Made by a program: the position numbers and the translations under genes
Origin: MGBC120314 sp051877855
GTDB lineage: Bacteria > Bacillota > Clostridia > Lachnospirales > Lachnospiraceae
Length of the DNA stretch: 64,000 nucleotides
Direction: 5' to 3'
NCBI GenBank assembly: GCA_051877855.1
Contig: JBJEJH010000052.1
Span: 1 to 64,000, forward strand
Notes under the pieces: model-generated
Told to the model about the DNA's origin: nothing
Seen by the model: only the letters and a program-made list of their open reading frames with translations
The model's database searches: none
Shown here: piece by piece, positions 17,201 to 26,518 of the stretch
Numbering within the stretch: position 1 is the stretch's first letter
How the letters are laid out: every line of letters begins with the position of its first letter

Positions 17201-18494
17201 CAATAACTATCAGCGTGAAGTAACCGAATACGGCTTAAAGAGAGTCCTCTTTACCGAGGAAATGCGTGATAATTACACCATTCTCTGCCCTCAGATGGCT
17301 CCGCTTCATTTTGAAATATTACAGCCGGCACTTCAGAAGTGCGGCTATAACATCGTTGTTCTGGATAATGATAATAAAAATGCCGTGGATGTAGGATTAA
17401 AGTACGTTAATAACGACGCCTGCTATCCTTCTCTCATGGTGATCGGTCAGGTTATGGATGCGGTACTTTCCGGAAAGTATGATATGCACAAAACGGCCAT
17501 CATCATGTCACAGACCGGTGGCGGATGTCGTGCTTCCAACTATATCGGTTTCATCCGTCGTGCACTGGAGAAAGCCGGATACGGCTACGTTCCTGTAATC
17601 TCCTTAAACGTGTCCGGTTTGGAAAAGAATCCGGGATTCACATTTACTGTCGAGCTGATTAAAAAGGCATTGATGGCCATCGTCTACGGTGATATCTTTA
17701 TGAATGTTATCTATCGTACCAGACCTTATGAGGCCGAACCGGGCAGTGCCAATGCACTTCATGCCAAGTGGCGTGAGAAATGTATCGCCCAGATTACCAA
17801 GCCAAAGGTAAGCTACAGCGAATTTAGTAAGATTTGTCGTCAGATTGTGGAAGATTTTGATCATCTTCCTCTGCTGGATATCAAGAAACCAAGAGTTGGT
17901 GTCGTTGGTGAGATTCTTGTTAAGTTCCTTCCGGCAGCCAATAACTACCTGGTAGATCTTCTCGAATCCGAGGGGGCTGAAGCTGTTGTGCCGGATCTTA
18001 TGGGATTCTTAGAGTACTGTGCATACAACCAGAACTTCAAGACCGATTATCTTGGATTCAGCAAGAAGGCAAAGTTTGCCAACAATCTCGCCATTGAACT
18101 GATGGAATACTTCCGTAAACCGGCTAAGAAGGCTTTAGCTGCAAGTAAACGTTTTGATGCTCCTGCCACAATCCGTGAAACTGCTTCGGTTGCCGAGGAT
18201 ATCGTATCGATCGGAAACCAGACCGGTGAAGGATGGCTCCTTACCGGTGAAATGGTTGAATTAATTCACCAGGGCGCACCAAACATCGTATGCTGCCAGC
18301 CATTTGCCTGTCTTCCGAATCATATTGTGGGCAAGGGTGTCATCAAGAATCTTCGATTAAAACATCCGGAGGCAAATATCATTGCTGTGGATTACGATCC
18401 GGGTGCCAGTGAGGTAAACCAGCTGAATCGAATTAAGCTGATGCTCTCTACGGCACAGAAGAATCTGGCAAAAGAAAATAATGCATCAAAATAA
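14253..18494 (+). CDS. acyl-CoA dehydratase activase-like fusion protein (BadF/HgdC type)
   Basis: A 1413-residue protein in four blocks. Two ASKHA ATPase domains carry phosphate-binding IDIGSTTVKIAL near residue 10 and IDAGSTTTKIALVG near residue 320, with Cys in GICAGGTGSF (about 123) and EACSSGCGSF (about 442). At dimer interfaces of 2-hydroxyglutaryl-CoA dehydratase activators such residues hold a [4Fe-4S] cluster. A Cys-rich linker (CKGCTNQC near 600) follows, then a DUF2229-like domain and a region like the dehydratase subunits, which usually bind another cluster. The length matches the large fusion family common in anaerobes, whose substrate is unknown. GGAGG lies six bases before the ATG. 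It is monocistronic with its own promoter and terminator. Confidence 0.85.
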   Translation: MNTEYKLGIDIGSTTVKIALLDDQNEIIFSDYQRHYANIQETLATLLGTAKMKLGDITVHPVITGSGGLALANHLEVPFTQEVVAVSTALQDYAPQTDVAIELGGEDAKIIYFTNGIDQRMNGICAGGTGSFIDQMASLLQTDATGLNEYAKNYKAIYPIAARCGVFAKTDIQPLINEGATKEDLSASIFQAVVNQTISGLACGKPIRGNVAFLGGPLHFLSELKAAFIRTLNLQPENVIAPDHSHLFAAVGSAMTFKPEVSTQIDTLIRRLSDKIKLDFEVARMEPLFANQKEYDDFCERHNSHSVATDDLSTYEGDCFIGIDAGSTTTKIALVGEDGRLLYSFYSNNNGSPLATALRSIKEIYSLLPPTAQIVRSCSTGYGEALIKAALLLDEGEVETVSHYYAAAFFDPAVDCIIDIGGQDMKCIKIKNQTVDSVQLNEACSSGCGSFIETFAKSLNYEVKDFAKEALFAPHPIDLGTRCTVFMNSKVKQAQKEGASVADISAGLAYSVIKNAIYKVIKVTDPKDLGSHIVVQGGTFYNDAVLRSFEKITGVHVVRPDIAGIMGAFGAALIARERYKGQPTTMLTIDKINELTFDTKMARCKGCTNQCHLTINRFSGGRQYITGNRCERGLGKEKNKENIPNLFEYKNKRLFTYESLSEDEATRGIVGIPRVLNMYENYPYWHTFFTKLGYRVVLSPESNRKIYELGIESIPSESECYPAKLAHGHVTWLIRNGVKFIFYPCVPYERNEFPDSNNHYNCPIVTSYAENIKNNVEELRSNDIQFMNPFCAFTSEEILTNRLVEVFKGVIPASEIKAAAKAAWFELENCRDDIRAKGEEVLQYMKETGRRGIVLAGRPYHVDPEINHGIPELINSYGIAVLTEDSIAHLGDVERPLIVMDQWMYHSRLYAAASYVRTQDNLDLIQLNSFGCGLDAVTTDAVNDILTSAGKIYTVLKIDEVNNLGAARIRIRSLLSALRVRDNNNYQREVTEYGLKRVLFTEEMRDNYTILCPQMAPLHFEILQPALQKCGYNIVVLDNDNKNAVDVGLKYVNNDACYPSLMVIGQVMDAVLSGKYDMHKTAIIMSQTGGGCRASNYIGFIRRALEKAGYGYVPVISLNVSGLEKNPGFTFTVELIKKALMAIVYGDIFMNVIYRTRPYEAEPGSANALHAKWREKCIAQITKPKVSYSEFSKICRQIVEDFDHLPLLDIKKPRVGVVGEILVKFLPAANNYLVDLLESEGAEAVVPDLMGFLEYCAYNQNFKTDYLGFSKKAKFANNLAIELMEYFRKPAKKALAASKRFDAPATIRETASVAEDIVSIGNQTGEGWLLTGEMVELIHQGAPNIVCCQPFACLPNHIVGKGVIKNLRLKHPEANIIAVDYDPGASEVNQLNRIKLMLSTAQKNLAKENNASK

Positions 18495-18540
18495 AAAAGG
18501 GTCTTTCGCTTCACGATACTCAGAAGCGAAAGACCCTTTT
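18495..18540. terminator. bidirectional terminator between the activase gene and the pheST operon
   Basis: GGGTCTTTCGCTTC (18499-18512) and its perfect complement (18523-18536) form a 14-bp stem flanked by A-runs on the left and T-runs on the right. It therefore terminates the rightward activase gene and the leftward pheS-to-DUF2156 operon. Confidence 0.9.
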
Positions 18541-18583
18541 ACACGATCTTATATAATGGGCGTTTGCGAAACGAACTCATCCC

Positions 18584-19492
18584 CTACTCCTTTCGCACTG
18601 CCACATATTTCTCGTAGATCATCTGTGGATTATAGGACAACTTGGCCTGACGAAGACCTTCTAATCCCATGTCATCTTCACGGTTCACATACTCATACTG
18701 ACCAAGTAAGGTATGTTCTGCAAATTGCTGATTGATAGCCGCATAAATTCCCACCACATCATCCAGCGCCTTTTCAAAATGGGTTACAAAAGTATTGAAA
18801 GAAAGACGCTCCCCTATGGTAAATGCCTTAACATCGCCATCCACCCGGATCAGTCCACCCTCAAAACCAAATTCTTCATAATGATCCAAGGCCGCATCAA
18901 TAATGCCCGATTCATAAGCAAGGGAATCGGAAAAGATTCCTCTCTCTTTATGTCTACGCATCCATTCATTCTTCATTTCCCTACACTCTTCGATATTATC
19001 CCCACAGATTTCTTCATAGGAATAATTACTATAGCTCTTACGGAATTGATTGAGATGATTCTTTTTCTTATGATACTTTCCACCACTTAAAGTTGCCAGC
19101 TTTTCCACGGAATAAATGTAATCGCAGTGGTCACGATCCATTGTAAATTCATAGGAAAGAGCAGGATCCCCCGTGGCGATCATCTCATCCTTCATTGTCT
19201 CTGTGAGGCAGGTAATTGCATAGGTCTTACCAAATTTTTTAGCGTCCTGATCAATAAACTGTAAAATGGTGCTTACTTTACCATGAAAATCCGGTGTACA
19301 GTAAATCACTTCATTGTCTAAAGGTAATCGGTAAAGCAGCACGTCCTCCACCAAAGCATACTCCATCTTACCTTCCCTGTCCCACAGGATATTGTTTCCA
19401 AAGCTAAATTCACAACACAGATTATCATTATGCATCAGGTATTTTCTTATTGTTTCACGATCTTCCATCGTAATCTTCTTAAATTCTGTCAT
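18584..19492 (-). CDS. DUF2156 protein (phosphatidylglycerol lysyltransferase C-terminal-like)
   Basis: A 302-residue soluble protein that resembles the double-GNAT aminoacyl-transfer domain of MprF-type enzymes but has no membrane part. Recognisable segments are MTEFKKITMEDRETI, SGGKYHKKKNHLNQFRK near residue 140, and GIYAAINQQFAE near 245. Stand-alone members are common in Clostridia and their substrate is unknown. The start lies four bases past the stop of the GNAT gene with no clear site of its own, so translation is probably coupled. It is the last gene before the terminator at 18495-18540. Confidence 0.8.
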   Translation of the reverse strand: MTEFKKITMEDRETIRKYLMHNDNLCCEFSFGNNILWDREGKMEYALVEDVLLYRLPLDNEVIYCTPDFHGKVSTILQFIDQDAKKFGKTYAITCLTETMKDEMIATGDPALSYEFTMDRDHCDYIYSVEKLATLSGGKYHKKKNHLNQFRKSYSNYSYEEICGDNIEECREMKNEWMRRHKERGIFSDSLAYESGIIDAALDHYEEFGFEGGLIRVDGDVKAFTIGERLSFNTFVTHFEKALDDVVGIYAAINQQFAEHTLLGQYEYVNREDDMGLEGLRQAKLSYNPQMIYEKYVAVRKE

Positions 19493-19496
19493 TCAT

Positions 19497-20144
19497 TTAA
19501 TATGGAATAAAACCGTAAATACGGATTCCATTCGACTTTTTCAACTTCTCATCATAGAGATAAAAAAGTCCACACTCCTTATTATTTTCAAAAAATCGCT
19601 TTAACATTTCATTGGCATCTTCCGGACAATCCCGGTTATCATCTTCCGTACTTAATTCCTCGAATACATATTCCCTGATTTTTTCATCAAAGAAGAGATT
19701 CTCTCTTTCTGCAGCGTAAGCCTTCACGTTGAAATCAAATTGTTCATAAAAGTGATATAGTTTCCCGTCTGCCGGCATCAAATACAAAAAACTGCAACCA
19801 AGTTTCTCTCCCTGCACTACAGCCTCCCTGATCAGTTTACTCATAATGCCCCTGTTTCGATATTCTTTCCTCGTTGCAAGAGCATAAAGATAAGCTCCCC
19901 GTATGTCAACGTTTCCATCATGGGATAATGCCTTAGGTGATACCTTCTCACCCTCCCCGGACACATATCTGCAGGGAATCATATTCAACATGGAAACGAC
20001 TTGTCCATCTTCCCGGTACACGAGAGTTTTCTTCTGATTCACCAATTCCGCGAAGAACTTCTTTGCAAAGTATTCCTCATGAAATGATTCTTCCCACAAG
20101 GATACCAAATTATTTATATCACTTTCATTTGCATACCCGATCAC
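19497..20144 (-). CDS. GNAT-family N-acetyltransferase
   Basis: A 215-residue protein with the acetyl-CoA-binding motif A as YRNRGIMSKLIREAVVQGE near residue 100, preceded by LYALATRKEY. The C-terminal part is longer than in minimal GNATs and resembles Eis-like or enhanced-intracellular-survival proteins only loosely. The substrate is unknown. It starts with GTG, chosen because AGGTGA lies upstream and the frame has no earlier good start. It lies 12 bases after queA and four before DUF2156, so all three are on one transcript. Confidence 0.8.
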   Translation of the reverse strand: MIGYANESDINNLVSLWEESFHEEYFAKKFFAELVNQKKTLVYREDGQVVSMLNMIPCRYVSGEGEKVSPKALSHDGNVDIRGAYLYALATRKEYRNRGIMSKLIREAVVQGEKLGCSFLYLMPADGKLYHFYEQFDFNVKAYAAERENLFFDEKIREYVFEELSTEDDNRDCPEDANEMLKRFFENNKECGLFYLYDEKLKKSNGIRIYGFIPY

Positions 20145-20156
20145 GGACTCACCTGC

Positions 20157-21194
20157 CTATTTGCTTTGATCTGTAATAAACATCGCATCGCCAAAACTAA
20201 AGAAACGATAGCGCTCCTTCACTGCCTCCTGATATGCCGCAAGCACATGTTCTCTCCCGGCTAATGCAGAAACCAGCATAATCAATGTGGATTCCGGCAA
20301 ATGGAAATTCGTAATGAGGCAGTCTAACACCTTGAACTGATAACCCGGATAAATAAAAATCTCGGTCCACCCGCTTCCTGCAGGGACTGTTCCATCGGAA
20401 AGGGCCGCAGATTCCACGGTACGGCAGCTGGTGGTTCCAACACAGATTACTCTGCCTCCATTAGCCTTGGTGCGATTGATCTTGTCCGCTTCCTCCTGCT
20501 CGATACAATAGAATTCCGAATGCATGTGGTGATTTAAGATATCATCCTCCTTCACCGGGCGGAATGTTCCAAGACCCACGTGCAATGTCACACTGGCGAT
20601 TTCTACCCCCATGGCCTTAATCTCTTCCAGCAGTTCCTTCGTAAAATGCAATCCCGCAGTCGGGGCTGCAGCGGAGCCTTCATGCTTCGCATATACGGTC
20701 TGATAACGATTCTTATCCTGTAACTGATGGGTGATATATGGTGGTAACGGCATCTGTCCCAGTTCATCCAGTATCTCCTCAAAGATCCCCTGATATTCAA
20801 AATGAATCAGCCGATTTCCTTCTTCCACGATATCCACAACTTCGCCCACTAATTTGCCATCACCGAAAGTAATTCGTGCGCCCACTCGAGCCTTCTTTCC
20901 CGGTTTCACAAGGGTCTCCCACACATCATTTTCACGACGTTTAAGAAGAAGAACCTCGATCAGTGCCCCCGTGTCTTCCTTCGTTCCCATAAGACGGGCA
21001 GGAATTACCTTGGTATTATTAATAACTAAGCAATCTCCCTTATGAAGATACTCTGTAATGTTTTTAAATATACGATGTTCCGTTTCACCGGTCTCCTTAT
21101 TAAGAACCAGCAACCGGGAACCCGAACGATCCTCCAACGGATCCTGTGCAATTAACTCTTCCGGCAAATCAAAATAAAAATCTTTTTTTTGCAT
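20157..21194 (-). CDS. queA: S-adenosylmethionine:tRNA ribosyltransferase-isomerase
   Basis: A 345-residue enzyme of usual length. It transfers and isomerises the ribose of S-adenosylmethionine onto 7-aminomethyl-7-deazaguanine in tRNA, giving epoxyqueuosine. Characteristic parts are DFYFDLPEELIAQ at the N-terminus, VINNTKVIPARL, SAAAPTAGLHFT near residue 175, HVGLGTFRPV, and LITNFHLPESTLIMLVSA. Ribosome binding site GGAGAG. No tgt or other queuosine gene is adjacent. It follows spoIID by about 20 bases in the T-box operon. Confidence 0.95.
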   Translation of the reverse strand: MQKKDFYFDLPEELIAQDPLEDRSGSRLLVLNKETGETEHRIFKNITEYLHKGDCLVINNTKVIPARLMGTKEDTGALIEVLLLKRRENDVWETLVKPGKKARVGARITFGDGKLVGEVVDIVEEGNRLIHFEYQGIFEEILDELGQMPLPPYITHQLQDKNRYQTVYAKHEGSAAAPTAGLHFTKELLEEIKAMGVEIASVTLHVGLGTFRPVKEDDILNHHMHSEFYCIEQEEADKINRTKANGGRVICVGTTSCRTVESAALSDGTVPAGSGWTEIFIYPGYQFKVLDCLITNFHLPESTLIMLVSALAGREHVLAAYQEAVKERYRFFSFGDAMFITDQSK

Positions 21195-21214
21195 ATTTAT
21201 CTCTCCAAAAAGCT

Positions 21215-22822
21215 CTATCGAATATCCACCTTATTGTAATAATGATGAATAATGCTTTCACAATCATATCCCTGTAATGCAAGACTCTGGGCCCCGGACT
21301 GGCTTAACCCGACACCATGTCCATATCCCATTCCTGCAAAATACAAGGTATTATTATCCAATGGTGCAGTTCTTGGATAATTCCACAAATTATCCTCACT
21401 GATCACTATATACTGTTCCAATGTGGCACTGGCCTGACTAATGGCCCCATCACCACTGATGATATAAGAATTACTGATCTGTTTCTGCGTGTTCTGATTC
21501 GCACTCTGAACATAGATTTGATCAGGAACATCTCCTGCCTTGATAATCCTCACCTTGGTACTCGGAAGTGACAAGGTTGAACTGATATCTTCTTTCTGAA
21601 GAACCGCCGAACCACCACTGCCATTGACCTTTAACTGATAGATTCTTCCCGAATCCGCACGAATCTGTGCCGAAATACTGCTGACCGAACCCACCGAATA
21701 TCCTTTCCCCGACAACGCCGAGGATATTTCTGTCAGGCTCTTAGACACAATCCAAGGTGCCTTCTCCTGATAAAGCTCGGTATTATCCGGCACACCTCTA
21801 AAGTATGTCAGGGGAACATCCCACACGTCTTCACAACTTGCCGTATGTCCGCCACTCGTAGAATAAAAGTAAGCTTTAATCACATTTTCGCGATAATAAA
21901 TCATCTTACCCCTGGTCTCATCCACCGCCTGATTGGTTCGTTCATTCTCCGATCCATAACCACGGTAAACCTGACTGTAGGTTGTATCGTATAAAGCATA
22001 GCCATTATCGGCGCCAAAGACCACACTGCGCTTATCCAGGGCATAAGCATAACTTCTGGCGCACAATGCCTGGGCTTTCAATGCTTCCATTTCCCAGGAA
22101 GGAACCATCTCACAGGCAATAACACCATAGAGATATTCTTCCATATCCAGCACGCTGACGGCCGTCAGTGTACTCTTACCACCAAAACGTCCGATCTCAA
22201 TCTTTCCCCGGTACTGACGTTCTCCAAGATCGATCACATAGACCCCCTTGTCATTCTCCGTTGCAGCACCAAACTGTGGATACTGGTTCCGGCTGTCCAC
22301 ATCAATCAATAAGGTTCCGCCATCCCAGGACATCTTCTCACGATAGGACATTTCACAGGTTGAAGCCTCAAAATGAATCTTTCCGCTACTTTCCAGGGAA
22401 ACCGCCATGGAAGCGGCCGCCTCCAATGAATCCCCGGTTACATAGATACGGTAAGTAGCATTTCCTGTGATTGCCGGAAGTACCTGATCTCCCGAAACTT
22501 TTAATGAATGAATCGCATTCATAACCTCAGAATAAGTACTGTACTGCGTCACGGATGCATAACAATAACGTCCCTCCGGAGTAAATGTAAATCCGCTGTT
22601 TCCGGTGAACACGTCATTTTCCACAAATGTACCATCCACCGCATAGCCCATACTTACCGATGTATTCTTAATCGTAAGTGAGGATTTACCCTCATAATTA
22701 CTGGTAAGACCAATGCGTACCACGTAATTTTCCGTGTCAGCAAAAACAGGCTGCACGGTATAAACACATATGAAGTTGATCAATAAAATCATGGTGAGTA
22801 GATACCCTGCAGCCCTTTTCAT
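21215..22822 (-). CDS. SpoIID/LytB-domain protein
   Basis: A 535-residue exported protein with a signal peptide (about residues 1-28). The central SpoIID core has LYGVIACEMVPSWEMEALKAQALCARSYAYA, quoted here in parts: YGVIACEMVPSWE and AQALCARSYAYA near residue 240. The C-terminus has GMGYGHGVGLSQSGAQ. SpoIID proteins are lytic transglycosylases that cut denuded glycan during spore engulfment, and the Glu in CEMVPSWE fits the catalytic acid. The extra N-terminal region of about 200 residues is common in related clostridial proteins. It lies 28 bases after pheT, so its expression may follow phenylalanine supply. Confidence 0.85.
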   Translation of the reverse strand: MKRAAGYLLTMILLINFICVYTVQPVFADTENYVVRIGLTSNYEGKSSLTIKNTSVSMGYAVDGTFVENDVFTGNSGFTFTPEGRYCYASVTQYSTYSEVMNAIHSLKVSGDQVLPAITGNATYRIYVTGDSLEAAASMAVSLESSGKIHFEASTCEMSYREKMSWDGGTLLIDVDSRNQYPQFGAATENDKGVYVIDLGERQYRGKIEIGRFGGKSTLTAVSVLDMEEYLYGVIACEMVPSWEMEALKAQALCARSYAYALDKRSVVFGADNGYALYDTTYSQVYRGYGSENERTNQAVDETRGKMIYYRENVIKAYFYSTSGGHTASCEDVWDVPLTYFRGVPDNTELYQEKAPWIVSKSLTEISSALSGKGYSVGSVSSISAQIRADSGRIYQLKVNGSGGSAVLQKEDISSTLSLPSTKVRIIKAGDVPDQIYVQSANQNTQKQISNSYIISGDGAISQASATLEQYIVISEDNLWNYPRTAPLDNNTLYFAGMGYGHGVGLSQSGAQSLALQGYDCESIIHHYYNKVDIR

Positions 22823-22850
22823 AACAATTCTCCTAAATTACAAATACATA

Positions 22851-25268
22851 TTAACCACGAAGTTCGATTCCAAGTTCCTTTAAGGCCTTCAAAATCTTTT
22901 CCATTACCTCATTAACATCCTTATCCTCCAAGGTCTTCTCCTTAGAACGGAATGTAATAGAGTAAGCAACGGACTTATATCCTTCCTTAATCTGTGTTCC
23001 CTCGTAGATATCAAACAAGTTATAATCCTCTAATAACTTACCGCCACGCTTCTCAATAACCTCCTCAACGGTACCAACTAAGATGCTCTTAGGCATTACC
23101 ATACTGATATCTCTTGTTACCGCCGGGAATTTTGCTAATCCACGGTACTTAATTTCAAAGGAAGCCTTCTCAAGTACAGCCGGAAGATCAATTACTGCCA
23201 CATAAGCACGATCACCGATCTGATAGTTATCCGCCACATCCGGATGCACCTCACCCATGTAACCGATGACTTCACCGGCATACATGATATTGGCCTGACG
23301 TCCCGGATGTAAGAAATTCTTGGCAGCATTCGGATCATAACTAACGCGATTTGTCATACCAATCTTATCCAGGAATTCTTCCACGACACCCTTCATGGTA
23401 AAGAAATCGCCTTCGCCATACATACCAAGGGTGAACTGCATTCTCTCATCCGGCAGTTCTGTTACAGGAACTGCCTTTGGAAGATAAATATTCGCAAGTT
23501 CATATAACTTAACATTCTTGTTACGTCTATTATAATTGGTTGAAAGGGATGTGAGCATACCATTTAATGGAAGTGTTCTCATGATGGAGAAATCTTCACC
23601 CAATGGATTGGAAATCGTAACCGTATTACGAAGCACATCATCCTTATCCAGTGTCAGCTTATCAAATACCTTCGGACTTTCAAAGGAGTATGTCATACTC
23701 TCTGAGAATCCACAGTACTCTGCAACATCCTTAGCGATGGATTCAATCTTTAACTTATAGGAAATCTTTCCGGTTCCGGCAGCATTGGAAGGAAGTGTTG
23801 TCGGAATTTTGTCATATCCATAGAATCTTGCAACTTCCTCTGCAAGGTCTGCCATAAGGTGTACATCCTGTCTCCAGGATGGAACGATAACCTCCTGCGA
23901 ACCCTCATCAAATCCAAGATCAATTTTCTTAAAGTATGCCTTCATGGTCTCCGGGTCAATGTCCGTTCCAAGAAGCTTATTAATCTTCTCCGGCTCAAAC
24001 TTAACACGATTTCCTTCTTTTCTTTCAGGGTATACGTCAACCATTCCGCCAACAACTTCACCGGCACCTAATTCCTCAATCAACTGACATGCTCGGTTGA
24101 TTGCCTCTTCTGCGGTGTTTGGATCAAGACCCTTTTCAAACTTTCCGGAAGCGTCGGTACGAAGTCCCACCTTCTTAGCCGAAAGACGAATATTGGTTCC
24201 GTCAAATGTTGCAGCTTCAAATAACATGGTCTTAACATTATCGGTAATCTTGGAATTCTCTCCACCCATAATGCCCGCAAGACCAACGGATTTTTCACCA
24301 TCACAAATCATGAGGATGGATGGATCCAGTTTTCTTGTCTGTCCGTCCAATGTAACGAACTCTTCGCCTTCTGTGGCACGTCTTACAATAATCTGCTTTC
24401 CTGCAATCATATCAAGATCGTATGCATGCATCGGCTGACCAAATTCTTCCATAACGTAATTGGTAATATCCACAATATTGTTGATCGGACGAATGCCGCT
24501 GGCAGCAAGGCGTCTCTGCATCCACTCCGGTGACGGAGCAATCTTAATATTCTTTACAACTCTTGCAGTATAACGTGGGCAAAGATCCTTATCTAAAACC
24601 TCAACCTTAATATAGTCATTTACATCCTCTGCATTTCCTGTCTTTGCAACTACCGGCGGAACGAATTCCTTATTAAAAGTTGCTGCCGCTTCTCTTGCAA
24701 TACCAAGCACGCTGTAACAGTCCACACGGTTGGATGTGATTTCATATTCAAATACCACATCATTTAATCCAAGGTATGCAACGGCATCCTCGCCAACCGG
24801 TGCATCCTCCGGCAAAATGTAAAGTCCGTTTTCCGGTGCCATAGGATAATAATCCCTGGAGGATCCCAATTCTTCGATGGAACACATCATACCGTTTGAT
24901 TCAATACCGCGAAGCTTGCCCTTCTTGATTTTAATTCCACCCGGTGTCTTAGATCCATCATGACCACCGGCAACTCTGCCGCCATCAAGAACCACCGGAA
25001 CCTTAGCCCCTTCGAACACATTCGGTGCACCGGTTACGATCTGAATACTCTCTGTTCCGATATTCACCTGACATATTACAAGCTTATCCGCATCCGGATG
25101 CTGCTCCACTTTTGTCACCTGACCAATCACGATTTTTTCAAGATCGGCATCTAATTTTTCAAAACCTTCGACCTTTGTACCTGTCAAAGTCATTGCATCA
25201 GTATATTCCTGAGGAGTACAATCCAAATCAGGAACATACGCTTTAATCCATGATAATGCTGTATTCAT
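22851..25268 (-). CDS. pheT: phenylalanyl-tRNA synthetase beta subunit
   Basis: An 805-residue subunit of full length. From the N-terminus: the start MNTALSWIKAYVPDLD, the tRNA-binding EMAP-like domain (VIGQVTKVEQHPDADKL), B3/B4 editing domain, B5, the catalytic-like core (LAEEVARFYGYDKIPTTLP), and the C-terminal anticodon-binding ferredoxin fold (YRGLAKFPAVTRDISMV). It forms an alpha2-beta2 enzyme with PheS. A perfect AGGAGG site precedes the ATG, 17 bases after pheS. Confidence 0.97.
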   Translation of the reverse strand: MNTALSWIKAYVPDLDCTPQEYTDAMTLTGTKVEGFEKLDADLEKIVIGQVTKVEQHPDADKLVICQVNIGTESIQIVTGAPNVFEGAKVPVVLDGGRVAGGHDGSKTPGGIKIKKGKLRGIESNGMMCSIEELGSSRDYYPMAPENGLYILPEDAPVGEDAVAYLGLNDVVFEYEITSNRVDCYSVLGIAREAAATFNKEFVPPVVAKTGNAEDVNDYIKVEVLDKDLCPRYTARVVKNIKIAPSPEWMQRRLAASGIRPINNIVDITNYVMEEFGQPMHAYDLDMIAGKQIIVRRATEGEEFVTLDGQTRKLDPSILMICDGEKSVGLAGIMGGENSKITDNVKTMLFEAATFDGTNIRLSAKKVGLRTDASGKFEKGLDPNTAEEAINRACQLIEELGAGEVVGGMVDVYPERKEGNRVKFEPEKINKLLGTDIDPETMKAYFKKIDLGFDEGSQEVIVPSWRQDVHLMADLAEEVARFYGYDKIPTTLPSNAAGTGKISYKLKIESIAKDVAEYCGFSESMTYSFESPKVFDKLTLDKDDVLRNTVTISNPLGEDFSIMRTLPLNGMLTSLSTNYNRRNKNVKLYELANIYLPKAVPVTELPDERMQFTLGMYGEGDFFTMKGVVEEFLDKIGMTNRVSYDPNAAKNFLHPGRQANIMYAGEVIGYMGEVHPDVADNYQIGDRAYVAVIDLPAVLEKASFEIKYRGLAKFPAVTRDISMVMPKSILVGTVEEVIEKRGGKLLEDYNLFDIYEGTQIKEGYKSVAYSITFRSKEKTLEDKDVNEVMEKILKALKELGIELRG

Positions 25269-25285
25269 TTATCTTTACCTCCTGA

Positions 25286-26305
25286 CTAGAACTGCTTTAA
25301 GAATCTTGCATCATTTTCATATAACAATCTCATATCATCAATTTCATACTTCAACAATGCAATTCTCTCAAGACCAACACCAAATGCGAAACCGGAATAT
25401 TCCTCTGTATCGATTCCGCATCGCTTTAACACGTTTGGATGCACCATACCACAGCCAAGGATTTCAATCCATCCGGATCCCTTACACATTCTGCAACCCT
25501 TGCCGCCACACTTAAAGCATGTTACATCACACTCCGCACTTGGCTCGGTAAATGGAAAATGATGAGGACGGAACTTAACCTTGGTCTCCGGTCCGAAGAG
25601 TTCCTTCGCGAACTCTGCCAAAGTACCCTTTAGATCCGAAAAGGTAATGTTCTTATCCACAACAAGTCCTTCTACCTGATGGAAACATGGTGAATGGGTC
25701 GCATCAACTTCATCGGAACGATATACACGTCCCGGAGCAATCATACGAATCGGAAGCTTTCCCTTCTCCATCTCATGAATCTGGGTGGATGAAGTCTGGG
25801 TACGGAGCAGAATCTCGCTGTTGATGTAAAATGTATCCTGCTCATCCTTTGCCGGATGATTTGCCGGAATATTCAACGCTTCAAAGTTGTAGTAATCCAG
25901 CTCAACTTCCGGTCCCTCTACAACTTCATATCCCATACCGGTAAAGATTCTCTCTACTTCTTCTAATGCGATAGAATTCGGATGTCTGTGACCGATGACG
26001 TTCTTCTTTGCAGGAAGGGTAACATCGATAACTTCATGCTCCATCTGAATCTCACGCATTTTCTTAGCCATCATGGTTTTCGCAGCTTCTAATCTTTCTT
26101 CAATGGCATTACGTGTGTCATTCACCAGCTGACCTACCATTGGTCTCTCTTCTGCTGAAACATCCTTCATTCCCTTTAATACTTCGGTTAACTCACCTTT
26201 CTTTCCAAGGTAAGCGACACGGATTTCATTGAGCTTATCTAATGAATCCGAACTTTTAATCTGAGCAAGAGCTTTTTCTCTGATGCTCTGTAACTTTTCC
26301 TTCAT
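25286..26305 (-). CDS. pheS: phenylalanyl-tRNA synthetase alpha subunit
   Basis: A 339-residue class II synthetase subunit. It has an N-terminal coiled coil (residues 1-90), motif 2 around ARVYRSDEVDATHSPCFHQVEGL, FRPHHFPFTEPSAECD, a Cys-rich FKCGGKGCRMCKGSGW stretch found in clostridial and bacillar PheS, and motif 3 FAFGVGLERIALLKY. AAGGAG precedes the ATG. It is the first gene of a six-gene leftward operon and is controlled by the upstream T-box. The 300-base interval between the T-box terminator and the start carries a palindromic repeat element. Confidence 0.97.
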   Translation of the reverse strand: MKEKLQSIREKALAQIKSSDSLDKLNEIRVAYLGKKGELTEVLKGMKDVSAEERPMVGQLVNDTRNAIEERLEAAKTMMAKKMREIQMEHEVIDVTLPAKKNVIGHRHPNSIALEEVERIFTGMGYEVVEGPEVELDYYNFEALNIPANHPAKDEQDTFYINSEILLRTQTSSTQIHEMEKGKLPIRMIAPGRVYRSDEVDATHSPCFHQVEGLVVDKNITFSDLKGTLAEFAKELFGPETKVKFRPHHFPFTEPSAECDVTCFKCGGKGCRMCKGSGWIEILGCGMVHPNVLKRCGIDTEEYSGFAFGVGLERIALLKYEIDDMRLLYENDARFLKQF

Positions 26306-26404
26306 GAATTAACTCTCCTTATGATTATTATTAAAATAGGCATTTGCGAAATAAATTTGCATAGTATACAAGTTTGTAGGTGAATTTTCGTGATACGGTT
26401 GCAC

Positions 26405-26513
26405 CGCCATCACTGCATCTATAACACTTCGTGTTATAGATCGCGGCAGTCGCAACTCTTAATACGCCATCACTGCATCTATAACACTTCGTGTTATAGA
26501 TCGCGGCAGTCGC
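26405..26513. repeat. two tandem 49-bp hairpin units, 60-bp period
   Basis: Copies at 26405-26453 and 26465-26513 are identical and start CGCCATCACTGCATC. Each can fold into a hairpin with an 11-bp perfect inner stem, extended by ACTGC/GCAGT. Identity suggests recent duplication. Confidence 0.85.
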
Positions 26514-26518
26514 CGCGT

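Noticed and set aside
26405..26513. Possible CRISPR repeats
   Set aside because: Only two copies of 49 bp with an 11-base interval, no spacer series and no cas gene; they are hairpin units of the repeat element.
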